Positions 48,744 to 62,343 are shown, counted from the first letter of the stretch. The stretch: 64,000 nucleotides of DNA from Calonectria ilicicola (GCA_020809705.1 CP085826.1:2852001-2916000); one strand, 5' to 3'. Numbers and translations are program-made. The notes: generated from the letters alone by a model not told the origin.

Positions 48744-49700
48744 GGCTGAACTGGTCATCGGCCGGTGTTTCCATCTCGGGTATCGATTTGTTAATAACTC
48801 AAAATCGGATATGTTGCCGTGCGTGGAGTCAGACGGGGTTCAAACGAAACACCCTTTGTCAGAATCCTACCCGGCGTCATGGGTTTCAATCTTGGCTGGT
48901 GTAGGGTAAATGTTTCGCAACTCCCTGCTTGGCAAAGAACCTTGCCGTGACAGCTCGGAATGATTCCCAATCTCGCCATGGTAAAATATCGGCACTTTTT
49001 TTTTTAATGTGAAGCCTAATGAGACCGAACATGTTGAGAAATTCCCGTCGGGCCTAGTGAGCGCAGGGTTGCCATGATCCTTTCACAATCCTTGGTAGTG
49101 GATTTTTTTCTAATCCACATTCAAAGTCACGCCGAAAGGATAAGGGACCCGTAAGCCTGGTTATAGTGATCTTCCAATATGACCTACCGAGATCATAAGG
49201 ATTAGCGAGCCATGCGTAATAATCAGCCCTGAACTACGTGCGATAAATCCTCTTGCCTGAGGCTCTCTTCATTTTGCATCTCATGGTCGCAATAACTCAT
49301 TTAATGGGGACTCAAATAACAAGGACGCTTCCTGACAAGACAAACGAGATTAAGCCGAAACGAAACAAGATTAACCATCAAGTACAAGAAAATGCAAAGT
49401 GGGATATCGCAAAATGAGGAAACAGAATCGTCAATATCCAGACACCCTCCAGGGGGTTGTTCAACCTCGGCCAACTGTTGACCTGGGCTCCATTGAGCAT
49501 TACGAAGTCATTTAACATACAATCTCGGCAATGGGAGGTAACTACCCGGTAACTGCCCACTTCATGGAAGTCCGTCCACATGGAATATTCGTTGAGTCCC
49601 AGGGCATTGGTCTTGAATATCCAGGGCAGGGGGAGGGTGTGCATCTTTCGTCCTCGACCGTACGAAACCGTGTGTCCCTGGCACCGAAACGGTTGCCAAA

Positions 49701-52700
49701 TAATATGTACAGCTCATATATGTTTCTTGCATCGTGATGAATTGTGTAATGCATTTGTTGACTTATAAACGTGTGCATAGCTGCGGTGGTCTCAACGTTA
49801 TGTCGTGTACAGTTGCAAAGGAGTTTTATAGCTTGTGACAACAATATGAACGTACCATCCATCACATAAATGGTGGACTGAAAGACGTTTTCATTGACTT
49901 GCTCAGTATAAAATGATATCTATTTCGTGAATAAAAAAGAGCTTTGGGCGGCTACGAGCCACTTTTTTCACACCCAATGTTCCTTCGATGGCTGGACACC
50001 AGGGTATCTCGATGCTTGATTAGCATTAATTCTGGATGAGAATAAGCGTGTTATTCTAAACCAAGTGAATTATTCAAAGATTTTCCAACTATCCATGTTG
50101 AAGCTTTAACCCCTGTTGGTCTAAACAAGACATTCCTGATTTGGAGTTTACCCTGTATGAAGAACCATCATACTGGGTGAGCATGAAATAGTTGCCAAAA
50201 ACAATTGACCTATCATCTAGCATCGTTGAGGTTTTTGAGAATCTTATTTAATATGCGAATTATTGCTACAAAGTTCCTTACAGACATCAATCATCGTTCA
50301 GACTCTCTTCTTTCGGCCTCACAAAGCCCCGGGAAGGACCTAACTATAACCTTGACACCTCTGCGATTCATTTCATGATTCATGCCGCGGTGCTGCGATA
50401 TTTCCTACAAGTTTCTTAGCCTAGGCGTAAAGAGGTTTCAGACTCTTTGAGCCAGGCGTGATGAAGGCGCCATCAACGTTGTTCGCTCGTTTTTGATGAC
50501 ATCGTGATGGCTGGCTATTGGTAGAATTCGCCGAGGGTCTAGTATGCCTTACCTTATTCTCACATTTCTAAATCCGATGGTCATGTGATGTATTATCTTT
50601 ACCATAATACTTGCGAAGGCGTTGAGTCTTGTTTAACCTTGTGGTCTTTAGGATAACATGAACATTGGCCCAGATCTAGTCAATGAAATACCATTTATCA
50701 TATTTACGAAGTTAATATTTAGACAAGACAATAAAATTAATTCATCAATTTCCATTGCAACAAATATGACGTTCTGGTCCGCACAGAAAGAAGTGATTTT
50801 CATGGGTCGTGGGGGACTTAGCCAAATCTCTCAGGAAACCTGTTGCGTATGACAGCACCACGCATCGCATCGCAGCCTGGGAGCATTCGTGCTTTTAAAC
50901 AAATTGGAGGCTAGAATTGCAGTAGCTAAGATAATAGCAATACAATTCCAAGCTGCCACATGCAAACGCACAAGCAGCGCTGCATACTTGTGAGCAACTT
51001 GGGAAGTCCAGCTGCATTGCCTGCCACCCTAAATCGCCAACGTACACACTGGTTGAGCATGGCTGGAAAGGATTCCCGTGCAGATAAATTTTTATATTTT
51101 AAATTAAGTGATGAATGAGAGCTAGGTACACGATCTCTAGGTATTCTATCGCTATGTCATGTTGGATGGTATGTGTGCGGTGGTTTGCATCTTGGTGGGA
51201 TACTCTTTCATACGTGTCCGTATGGATAGAGTTTTCTATTGGGGTTTGAGCGCAACTTAGAGTCGGGCTATATACAGAAATACGAGAGTTAGTTGGATGG
51301 TAGAGATGCTATTACTAATAGTCCTAATGATTGCGAAATCTAATTGTATTGATGGTGCTCCCATCTAGGTCGAGGAGCCTTTAGAACCAGGGTTAATTAC
51401 ATGGTAGCGTAGTACTTTGATGACCTTTTTTTTTTCTTCCGGCGCTATCGTGAATCTATAAACGCTGATTCATTGTCGTTGCTCCATACTTCATGATTAC
51501 TTGTTAAGGTTCACATCTAGCACAACTTTGGGATGCCTCAATGAAAACTTCGAAGATGAAATTTATTAAATTTAGAATTTATGCGGAGAGATTTCTAAAC
51601 CTAGTTAAAATGCAACTCGACACACAAAGATTGATATTCTAAGTTGATAGCTGGGTGGCGATTAGATGCTATGTCCTCGCCTTTCTGCTCATCTATTTGT
51701 ATAAGGGTACAGAAACTGCGAGATATAGTATGATTATGATCCAACGCCTTTAAAAAAAACTGCCTAAATAGTATGGACTGGTCCAGTTGATTCGATTTTG
51801 ACTCGAATACAGCGGGAATTTCTGCCAAGCTGAATTCCGGTTCCAAAGGCAAGTGCGAGCTCAACCAAGAAGGGTGCACCTATCAATACAACTAGATTTT
51901 ACAATCATCAGTACTGTTGGTAATAGTATCTGTACTATACAATTAGCTCACATATATCCGTGTACAGCACAACTCTAAGATGCCCTCAAAAAGTCTGATG
52001 GAGAACTTTTCCGCCAAGTTACATTGGGATCAGTCATGCTAGGGCGAAAATGGTTCGAAAAGAACAACCCCAATGTCGTGATACAAATGCTAAGTGGTGG
52101 TGTTATAATGGCGCATGCGGGATAATCCAGTAAATCTTCGATAAAAGCTCACGCGGCTTTGTTGGAAGTTGGATTTGTCTTTCTCGGAACAGGAAATCGT
52201 TGGCGCTGACCTCCAGTACCTCTCTCGGACAAATGAGATAAAGTAAATTGACCACAAAAATCCAACTCTGATATCTGCTTCAACTTGTGAACTACATGAT
52301 CATCCGTGATACAATCCGCTAGAGCGGCCTGGCACCCCCTCGCCTCAACCGATACTGACAAGGCAAAGGTTTTCGAACCGTCTCATTCATCTAATCTATT
52401 ATATAAAATGGAGATTCAATGAAGGCTACCTTTTTTTTTATTCTTGCGTGTCGGGTGAATAGTCACTGAAGTGGATGTGGTTGGGAAAGCTGTGATGGAT
52501 CAGGAGTCATTGAAAACCATCGGGAAAGGAACAGAAAGAGAAGCTTTGCAAGAATCCTCCGATAAGAATGAGGGAAATAAAGCCGAAAATGAGAAGATAG
52601 ATAAAGATGACACAAAATTGTATTAGTTGATGCTGTTATTTTCTGTTCCAACCATGTGTTTAGTGATGTATGTTAAATCTCTACACTTTGGAGCGGTACT

Positions 52701-53731
52701 TGGAGACATTTCTAGCGAGAAAGGTGGCACAGCCATTTTTGAGAACTTTTGGCATATTTTATTTAATTCCAATACAATAGAAGAGGATATTTAGTACAAG
52801 ATGACCCAGTCCTTGTGGATAAAAATCCACTTCGTGATGACTCTACCTGAGCAATGTAAAGGCGATCGACCACCTGGATCTGATCAACCAAAGCTGTAAC
52901 GATATTTTGGGCCGTCAGAGAATCCACCGAATATATCAGGTTATTGATATAGATATGATAATTATGTACGGGATTGATTCTCGCCATGAAGCGAGTTGTA
53001 TTGGGTGAGAGTTGTCTTCCCTGGAGACATAGTCGAGGAGTTAACCAGGATCATCAAGACAGATCCCTATTGGAGCACCCAGTATCTGACTAGGCACTGT
53101 ATATATAAGCCCGTCGGTTTGTCCATCAGTTCTTACAAGTCTGTCTAGCTAACATAGCCCATCTCAAATATAATTCATTTCGTCAATCCATTTAAGCCAC
53201 CTAGGTCAGTATTCAAGGTAATATGCTCTCAGGGTCGTCGCCGCGATAATTGAACTTCACATCAAGGCACAATAAATTCGGGTGTCAAGTGAATTTCAGA
53301 ATGTGAATAAAACTTTGTTTTAACGTTTTCATACTCCCTTTCGCCTCTTGCTATGATTAGAACTGGGAATAACAAAACCAAACACAAATGCCAAATAACG
53401 CAAGACTCCCTATTTCTGGTTCAAGCTAAAAAATGCAAAGCATCAAGCACTCTTCCTTCCCTTCCATCACATCCTTCGGTGCACTCAATTCATCGCCCCA
53501 TCTCGGGTAATTGGGGATGTCGGTCTTTTCGTCGATGTCTTTAACTCATCAATTAATCGCGTCGCATGCTGGAAAAACTGGCTTCTGAATCGCAAAATGG
53601 TAATGAAGAAACAAACAGGGGTATCGCAGTGGCAGGTATTTCGACGTCGACCGAGCACCCACCGGCACGTGGCGATGCTGGGATCGTGTTGTGGCGTTGC
53701 CAACGGCGGCCCACAGGTCGCCTCAGTCCAT
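49701..53731. other. AT-richer interval with possible gene relics
   Basis: Base composition shifts to ~40% GC. CA/TG dinucleotides stay common, so this is not the usual pattern of repeat-induced point mutation. Minus-strand frames at 52763-52987, 52149-52361 and 51601-51879 have protein-like composition but are broken by stops and lack a clear splice chain. TATATATAAG on the + strand at 53100-53109 has no downstream ORF. Confidence 0.4.
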
Positions 53732-54445
53732 CTATACGAGATAAGCCAGCATGCCAATGGCAACTGCGGCGGCAGCGGGAACCATGGTAGGGGCAGCGAA
53801 GCCGTCGGAGGCGGTGGTGGTCACAGAGCTGCCAGTGGCAGTGGAGCCAGAAGCCGACTTGGTGGCAGAACCAGTGGCAGAGGCACTTTCGGCGGTGGTG
53901 GTGGAATCACTGGCGGAGGGAGGGCTCTGAGTACCGCAGAGATCCTCAATGTTTGTCTTGCACTCCTTCTGGGCAGTGGCGTCGTTGGCGTTGCTGCTGA
54001 TGCACGAGGAGTAGAGTTGTTCGCAGATAAAGGTGGGCATAGTCTGGGTGTAGTACTGCAGACCGGGAGCCGAGCCGTTGGAGGCGCAAGTGCAGTCATA
54101 GGCAAGGGTAGACTAGAGAAAAAATCAAGGTCAGAAGAGAACGGCGGCGCAACATCGTATCCAATTGGCAACTCACCTGGGTGCAGCTGTTGGTGTCGGT
54201 GTCGCCACAGAGAGTTGTGCAAGTGTTGGTCTGGGCCTGGCACCAGGTGGCTAAGGCAGCGGTAGTCAGCATCACGATGATGATGGTTCGCACTTTCGGT
54301 GTGCTCTATCATTTGAATACATACCTCGGGTTTGAGCGGCAACACTGTTGGCGTCAATGGTCATGTTCAGCGAGCTGGTGTAGTTGGCCACGGCAGCCGA
54401 AACTGCGTTGACGGCAACAGCCAGAAGAGCAACGGAGGATCGCAT
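53732..54445 (-). CDS. Cys-rich GPI-anchored wall protein (DUF7707-like)
   Basis: Exons (minus strand) 54325-54445, 54177-54250 and 53732-54112; 191 residues; introns 74 and 64 bp. Signal peptide residues 1-20 (RSSVALLAVAVNAVSA), then possible N-glycan sites NYT and NMT. A compact domain with ten Cys follows: TWCQAQTNTCTTLC, NSCTQ, YDCTCASNGSAPGLQYYTQT, FICEQLYSSC, KEC and DLC. A ~50-residue Ser/Thr/Ala-rich stalk precedes a C-terminal hydrophobic tail (APTMVPAAAAVAIGMLAYLV) ending at the stop, typical of GPI attachment. The pattern resembles the fungal secreted family I know as DUF7707 rather than CFEM, which has eight spaced Cys. It is probably held at the plasma membrane or wall; function unknown. 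ATAAAACC repeats ~190 bp upstream could serve as a TATA element. Confidence 0.85.
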
Positions 54446-57400
54446 TTTGACAAGTAAACCGAAGCGATGAGCTTGGAAAAATGTGTGGTGCAGGTAAGAT
54501 GCTAGAAAACTGGCAGATGTGAGAGTTAGCGGGTGGTGGTATGATGATTGTGACGATGCTGTGATGGTGGAGTTGAGTTTTGTTGCAGATGGGGTTGGGA
54601 TGGAGATGGTTGGTGGGCAAGGGCGTGGTGTGAGTGGGTTTTATGGTTTTATGTACCTGTTCTGCAAGCTCGAGGGAGACAGCGACGCAAACGGCGAGGG
54701 AAAGAGGACGGGGCGAGGGGATTCACCCCAAGGGCCGAGGGCAGGCGTCACAGACTTTATGAGGGAGCGGAAATGGAAACAACCATCGGGTTCGGCCTCT
54801 CGCCAGCGAAATGGGTCCCTGGGTCCTTGGGCCCTTGGGCACTCTTTTGCGTCTCCTGCCAGACCAGGCAGGCCAGGCCAGGGCAGAAAGCAAAGGGAAA
54901 AAAAAAAGCACGGGAGGTACCGATTGCAGCTCCGCACTGCGCTCCAGTACCTGGACTACCTAGACGGGTGCGGGAACTGGGGCACTCTGGTGGCCCGGCC
55001 TCGTTTTGATTAACGCTCTGACGGGTGAGTAGGTGATTGCTTCCAGGCCTTGGCCCGGCCCAAGACTGCCGGCACGCACATCCCCGGGCAACCCACCCTG
55101 CCCTCGCCCTCATGCTACCCATTGCCCATGCTGCCCTCACGTTGATCAACTAGCTCGATTACCACCTCGGATATTCCCAATCCCAACGGAGAAGGCAATC
55201 AGCTAGAGATGCAGTCAACACGACGCGCGCTCTCGCACGCATGCGCTAGCTCTGCAATGTGCTCTGCAATGTGCACTAGCACCAGATCAACCTTGGTTCC
55301 CGTTTGTGACGTTGGGGTGACGCGCCCCAAGTTTACGCCGCACTCCATCCACATGCCTGCTACATACATGCTCCCACTCATATCGGCTTATCGATCCAGG
55401 CACATACCTCCCCTCCCTCCCACACCTGTCGTCAAGCCTTCCGATTGCAGTCAAAACAGACCCAGGCACCCAGGAACCAATGTGCCACACCTTCTCGCTA
55501 TCCCCGGCCAGTGCCATCTCCGCTGTCGTCACCACCCGTCCGCAGAGCATCAATTCGGCCGCTTGCAAGGTCCAAGGTCCAAGGCCTGCTGGTGTCACAT
55601 ACTGTCCAGACTCTACAGAGCAACAACTGGCCGGGATTGTCCCGCAGTAGACGACGGGATGAGCAACAATGGCTGTTCGTCCGACGGCCGCCTGCCCCAC
55701 ATGCCGACAAGGTCCATTGCGATACACGTATTTCTTGACGGACAAAGTACGTCGCCCGGCCGAGCGATAGCGGGAGACCCCCATTTGGCAGACGCTCCAT
55801 TGAGACCATCGGCCAATCAGTCCAGCTTATCTCGTGCCACTAGTGGCTCCAAAAACGCAACGCGGACCAATCCTGCCGGCTGCCCCCCGTATTCCCTCAT
55901 GATTCCAATGTGGGTTACGAAGGTGGCCACGACAGACCTGTCAACCTTCACCTGCTGTCCATCCATCCAGGTCTCAAATCGACCTCCCGGCTGTTTCGCT
56001 CCGCAGCACGCCGCAGTTGCTGGTTGGCTCTGCCCAAGACAAGCGAGCCTTGGCTTCTTCACTATCTGTCGCTACGTATGCGCGCCCCGCACTCGGTCGT
56101 CGTGACCTCGTTCAGCAGGAGGTTGGAGCTCCGACTCGAGCTACCTACCTACCGCTTTTTACACGAAGTGCGGGAACGCCGGAGAGTAGTAGAAGACTTG
56201 TCTTGATGGAGGTATTTTGCCTCAACAAAGTCCCCCACTAGACCACCGTCATATGGCCGACCGCCAAGAGAATTAGTTAGGTCTTCAGCAGTCCCAGGAT
56301 CATGGCAGCAATTATGGTCTACTAGGCCCATGTGGCTAGATTGCTGGGCTAGGTGCTCCCTCATTTTACTCGAGGTCCAAGACCGTCTCGGCCACAGCAG
56401 TCCAGGTATCGTTGGTGTCTCAGCAGTCCCCAGCTAGAGTCGAAACATCCGCACGCGGGTTGCCCGCACAACGCGTCACCGACCCAATTCGTCTGGCTCA
56501 ATATTGCCATTTGGACCAAAAAAAATTCTGGTGCCGATTTTCTGGGCGCCCTAAAAGTGACGTCGTCCAGTCTGCGTGACATCCCTGAAGCGATTCGTCC
56601 CATATCACCAGTCTCGCGCGGGTCCTTCCAGAAAATTTTTCGATTCACTTCAATTCATCTCCATTCGTGATCATACCCATGATAGCGATCATTCGGCCCC
56701 CCTTACCAATCTCTTTCTACTGCAGGTACCCAAACCTATTGGCGGGTTGGCAATGGGCCCGAGGGGGGCGCGCTTGAGTTAAACTCCCATTTCGCACCAT
56801 TCATTTCGTGGACGGGTTCCAGTTTGAAACCCCAGTCCCATCATGATCCGACAAGAGCTGTCGCGGAGCTTGCGTATCAGGCTTCTGATAGCTCCTACCA
56901 ATCACATGGCATGATTTGTGCCCCGCAGACGGCCAGGGATCTGTCTGTGATTTAGTGCACGTCCTCGAGGGGTTTTGGGTGGGTTGTCCCAGGGCCAACC
57001 TCCCATCCTGACTCCGTCGTCTTCCACATGCAGCAAGTAATCGTCATAGCCCAAGGTCATGGTGAGCGGGAGCAGAGCCGATAGCCATGGGCTTTGTCCA
57101 CCAACCGCCCTGTGAAGCTTGGTTTTCATTCAAGCTGCTCAACTCTCCTCAGTGACCTTTGCGGCCTCTGAGAGAGAGAGAGCTACAGTCTACATGTTGA
57201 AGAATAAAAAAGAACAGTCCGTCATTATCGCAACCCTCATCATTAATAGATGAAAGTTCCGCTTCTCGTATCTGGATCTAGGCCCATCAAGCTCCCCCTG
57301 ATCACCTCGTGTTCTGGCCCAAAGCAGTCGGTGTTGTGTGCGCGTGATTAGATGAGACAGTCCGGGGGCAACGCTGCGCTTGTAAACTTTGCCCGCGGGG

Positions 57401-60230
57401 GTGCTTCCGCCATTGACACTCGCCGCCCAGGCCATTCATTCATAAGCGGGCGGGAGACGTTTCCGCCACTTCCAGCCACTGACGCCCTCAAACAATGCTG
57501 ATTCACCACTAGAACAATCTGTTATGCGGCCCTTATTCGGGTCCTACTCTAGCGTGCGACATTGCAGTGCAGGTTACCTCCCTGATTACATTGTCAACTG
57601 TTGCACGCAAAGCCTATCTATTGACACTTCACAGCTCGTGCCGTTCAAATGCCGATCTCTCCGTACAACCGCCTAAACGGCACAGATCAGTGATAGCTTT
57701 GCAGAAAATCGCAATGGGCCATGCCGACGTGCCGAAGCTCAATTGATGGAGCGCGTACGTGTTTGTGGTGGGCCATGTTTTGCCAAAAAAGCATTTTGTG
57801 AGCGATGAAATTTGTTTACATTCCCCTGCAAGCCGGCAAAAACTGCCGATTCCTAAACCAATACGTGCACTAAATGGGTCTCGGTGACCGACAACCACCA
57901 CTATCGGGATAATGTTGCCGTAGTCATATCATTTTTGTTGTTTTTATTCGATGCCAATATTCCACTGTCCCTGTTCGTTGTGTGCCCAACTTATGACACT
58001 TTGAAATTAATTGAATAAGCCCGATGACTACGGAGTGATCCCTGGTTCGACTGACTTGGTGGCACGGTGGTCATATGTTGCTACAAATATTGCACAACAT
58101 GATCAGATTATCATAAATCGCCTCGCCAGCTCTAAACTGTGGTGGTGATCTAAGGTGTGCTGTTTCTTAGGCTCATGAATGTACATGTAACAATGATCCA
58201 AATTGAAGTGCTCAATCACTAATTGAAGGTTCCAATCAAGACAGCCCAAAAAGACACGAAATTAAAGAATACTAAAGTAGAATGCATTCTCATCCAATTA
58301 ATTTTGGTAGTGTAATACAATTTCTTGTGCTGAATTTGGTCTTACTATCAGTGAGTATATATTCTACTGCTAAAATCCAGCACTGGTACACTGGTACAGT
58401 CAGATCAAGACATATTTGCATCTGGTTTCAATATACTAAAAGGTTTTATTTTTGTCTTTGATATTGTACATAGGGAATAAAACGCAATGGCCTCTCCCTA
58501 TTACTCTGTGACTTTTGGCACATCTTTTTTTGTGTCTGGTGATCATCGTACGTCCAACTAGTCTCGGCTGCGATAATCGGTGCCATGGCCGGGTTCAACA
58601 CAATATTAGGGGCCGGTCGGTGATTTGTCTCACAATTTTTTTTATATTGTAATACGATTGACTGGGCTCGCTTCCATGAAATGATTATAAATCGGGTAAC
58701 ACAGCTGTTCTATGAAGATATCAACCACATCCTTTTTAACTTGGGATCTCACCAAACCCATTTCCTGTTTTTGACGGGAATATCATAATGACACACTAAG
58801 ACCAGAATTCAGAACCCATATTTCGGTCCAGTCGTCTATTTATCCGTCGTCATCTCTCTCCTCGAGTTAACAGCTTTTTCTCATCCATTCAAGGGCAGTG
58901 CTATCCTCGCCAACCCTATCATTAGAATCATGACGAGTATCCTGTTCACATCGATCTCCGGTTCTTCATAAGATGTGCTCGGAGGATCAGTTTCACTGCC
59001 AGTAGTGAGTTTACCATGGCTAAAAAATTTTCACTAGAAGCAAAAAGATATGAAGCCCATTTCTCGTTATTTTAGTTTGCTTGATCGGATCAATTGCTTC
59101 GGTTTTCACGAATTCCGGGTCAAGGCCTGATTCTGCTAAACCCTTTTCTTTCTTTCTTTTTTTCTGTCGGTTTTTGACCAATTGCCAGTTGAGCGCCCTG
59201 GGCTGAGCAACATCGCAGAGCGATCAAGTCGGATGCAGGCAACATCAGCATCCATTTCAACCACATAAAAACGATATCAAAATTCAAGAGCCTGGGAATT
59301 TTTTCCAAAGCTTTCGTCGTCGTAATGTCAGAAATTTCAGTCTCGGTGCTGACTCTTCTTGGGTTTATTTGCCTTATACTTGGAGACAAACTTACAATAT
59401 ATATATGTCTTGTCTCGCCCAGTTGGAACACGGCACTCATCTATCCTTTCCAATATCGCAAGCGATATTTTTTCCGTCTCCAAGATTACATTGCAACTAC
59501 GAGGTGTCCTATTTGGCATGCAGATAATGTTGACAACCAGATCATACAAATATTTGGTATAATGCAGCGATATTGCACTGGGTGGGGGAATACTTAGTAG
59601 TTTAAAATTTGGTCACTTTTCGATGGAAACGACGCGTTATCACCTACAGATGAATCATATTTTGTCTTTGTTCGATACATCTACGGTTCTGTCCGTGCTG
59701 TGCATTTCACTATAGCATTGACGTCCCTGTGCGATGTGTGAAGAATGCAAATGTTGGTACAATGGGTTAGGTCAACGCTGATTTGGATTGTGCGATAAAA
59801 AAAAAAAAGCCAGTGAAAGAGGGAATTTTCAACATCGCAAGCGGGCTTAGTCGTGCAATAGAAACTAGAACTCAATGGCTTGACCGAATCCCACATTGGC
59901 TGCAAGCAGTCCCTTGTTGCTGTAATCTGTAGGGTAGGCCAGAAGCAATTACGCATCGGGGGATTTAGTGGGGGTGGGTATGCACTAGGTGGACCTAGTC
60001 CCTGCATGAGCACTCACCCCAGACGGATTGGATGACGAGCTAGACAGTTCCTGGTCTTATCAACACCACACCAGCCAACAACTGCCTCCAACTCCAGCAT
60101 CTCCGCCGAATCAAGCCCGAGTGCCCGCGCCATCGCTCGATGCACCTGCAGGCCTTCCCGGTGCACGGTTGCCACTGCTCTCTCCTGTTTCTGCCCCTCC
60201 CCCGTTAATAACGCCTCCGACGTGCCCATC
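54446..60230. other. 5.8-kb intergenic region
   Basis: 54.6-57.5 kb is GC-rich and contains a 298-codon + frame (55209-56105) that I judge non-coding. 57.9-60.0 kb is AT-richer without frames above ~110 codons. GA repeat near 57171-57181. No RNA gene or transposon recognised. Confidence 0.45.
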
Positions 60231-61907
60231 ATGGACCAGCTCCCGAGCGAGCTGATCGACGCGATCCTGCGGCAGTGCGTTGCGCGGGGCCCCAAGAATT
60301 CCGTCCTGCCCCTTCGCCTCGTCTGCCGGGTCTTTGACCAGATTCTCAAGCCGTTTGTCTGTCGCACGCTGGACCTGGAGTTTACGCGATTGAGTAGAAG
60401 AGGTGGCGTGGCGCATCCGCGTATGGATGCTTTACAGACCATTGGTTACCACTGCAAGAGCCTTTACATTGACCTCATGGTATTGCGTGATGAATGTGCG
60501 TCTGGATTTCTTCCCCTTTGCTGAAAAGTCGAGTTGAATCATGGCTGACAAGAATCATGAATAGTGGAAGTAGAATTTCTCGACACCGTTTTCGCCCGCG
60601 TGCCCTCCATGACGGACTTTTGTCGAACGCTACACAAGAAGTACTGCATGAACGAGACGTCATTTACGGAATCAGAATATTACCAGGCAGTCGAGACTAT
60701 CCTATTTAACTGCCGTGATGTTGATCGACTCCGATTAAATCTTCCATTCCAGCTTGTTGGCCGACACTGCAACGCCGCTACTAGGATTTTGGCCATCACC
60801 TTCAAGGCTTTTGCTTTGCGTCCCGAAGAAGATTCAGCTCAACTGAATACACTGGTTATTGAGAATATAACAGATGTCGCAATATGCCACCTATGGATGA
60901 ACCCAAGCGATGTTATGAATATCATGACGGTATTGAAGGTGCTGGAACACCTTGTTATGACGCTACGACGACATGAGAATGAACCCCAGCGCGTGGGCTT
61001 TTTTGGATCTTGCCTCTGGAACTTGGTGGAACACGCAGATCGCCTTACGAGTCTCTGCTTAATAGGGATGGATCACGATGACCGGCCACCAAGGGGTCTC
61101 AAGCAGACCAAGGCCTGGCAGATGCCTGTTGAGGAATGGCGAGCCCGGTCATTACCTGCCCCTCATGTCATCCTTTCGAATCTAACATGCCTTGAACTTA
61201 AGCGAATAGAAATATCACCTGAAATACTGCTGCAGACAGCAGAGAATTTTGGACCAACGCTCCAGGAGCTCTATCTGAACGAAGTGTATCTAAAAACGGA
61301 GCAAGCCCTGGACTGGAACGCAGATTCAACGCAGGTATTGTGGGTAGGCATGCCGAACGAGCGCCCACGTGAAGATTGCCATTGGATCGCAATGGCGCTT
61401 CGATGTGCTCTTCCAAATCTGCGCATCTGCCGGGCGTCGTTCTTGGCGTACGACCGTTACCTCAGAGAGGATCTTCCTGGCCACCCCGAGTTTGACCTCA
61501 TTGACCCCTGTGGCTTGGGGCGAAGCATCTCACAGCGTTTTGTCGAGATTGTCATGGGTATTCGACAGCCAAACATGCCCAATGGAGACCCTGTCGAGTA
61601 CCTCTCGCGTGACATCAAAGATGATCACTTTTGGAATGACCTTCGCCCACGGACTCGGGCTCTGCGTGTGACCGAGCATGACACCAACGCATATCAGACT
61701 GCTGTGACCAATACAACCTCGGAGTGGCAGCGTAGCATCGATGGCATTTTTACGAATTGCAATTCGAACACCCTTGACGAGCTACACTACATCGCTGAGA
61801 CGGCGTGCCAGGGGATGAATGAAATCCACCGCAGAAGAAATGAGTGGACTGCGGGTAGTAGTATGGCCAATGAGTTTACTGAGAACATGTTCATGTCCCA
61901 CGAATAG
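60231..61907 (+). CDS. F-box-like protein with leucine-rich C-terminal region
   Basis: Exons 60231-60495 and 60565-61907; intron 69 bp (GTGCGT..AATAG) rebuilding codon Leu in DLMVLRDELEVEF; 535 residues. The N-terminus, DQLPSELIDAILRQC then LPLRLVCRVFDQILKPFVCRTL, is a typical fungal F-box start (LP.E....I.......L..LRLVC). The rest is poorly conserved, with leucine-rich-like segments (VLKVLEHLVMTLRRHE, NLTCLELKRIEISPEILLQ, LQELYLNEVYL). Such proteins usually link a substrate to Skp1-Cullin ligases, and fungal genomes hold many lineage-specific ones. Substrate unknown. Start at ATG 60231; the frame stays open upstream without a clear ATG, so a longer N-terminus is possible. Convergent with cystathionine gamma-lyase. 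Confidence 0.75.
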
Positions 61908-62343
61908 ATGGGGAATGAGCTGGCTGTATGGGATGAGTAATACAATATTAGGGGCGCCGCCACGCTCCTCATTTGGAGTTTTTTTTTTCTTATTTTTATT
62001 CACATTTTTTCTACAGCCAGGGAAAAGCTTTCAAGCGCTTGAATAATAATGACTTGCTATTATCATGGAAATAGATATGCTACCGGAGATGCAAAGACAA
62101 CCCTAGATTCTGTCCTTATCGCTATATGAGTGGCCGCCGGGGGCCATGCTAATTCATCACCAACGTTCCCTGTTTATCATTTGTGTTGCGAGTATAAATC
62201 TCACACGACATGTCCAAAGAAAAGTGAAAATTCTAGTGCCTCTATTATCGCCCATTGGTGGAGTTTTTTTTTTTAACCTTTTTCATGCCGTTTATAGGAT
62301 TTTTTTTCTTCTTGTTATTTAAAAAATCTTTTTGTTTTGTAAT
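61908..62343. other. Convergent 3' flanks
   Basis: Terminal region between two convergent genes, with several T-runs on the + strand (61979-61988, 62264-62274, 62300-62308). No gene seen. Confidence 0.5.

Larger units (their letters stand above)
37701..49700. other. 12-kb gene-poor interval
   Basis: GC near 50-55%, no recognisable domain, no splice-consistent exon chain. The best candidates are a 177-codon minus frame with a hydrophobic start (38930-39463) and a 225-codon plus frame (45721-46398); neither is convincing. Contains the simple repeats listed separately. Confidence 0.5.

Noticed and set aside
49701..53300. RIP-mutated transposon
   Set aside because: AT-richer, but CA and TG dinucleotides remain frequent, TpA is not extreme, and no transposase or reverse-transcriptase fragments are visible.
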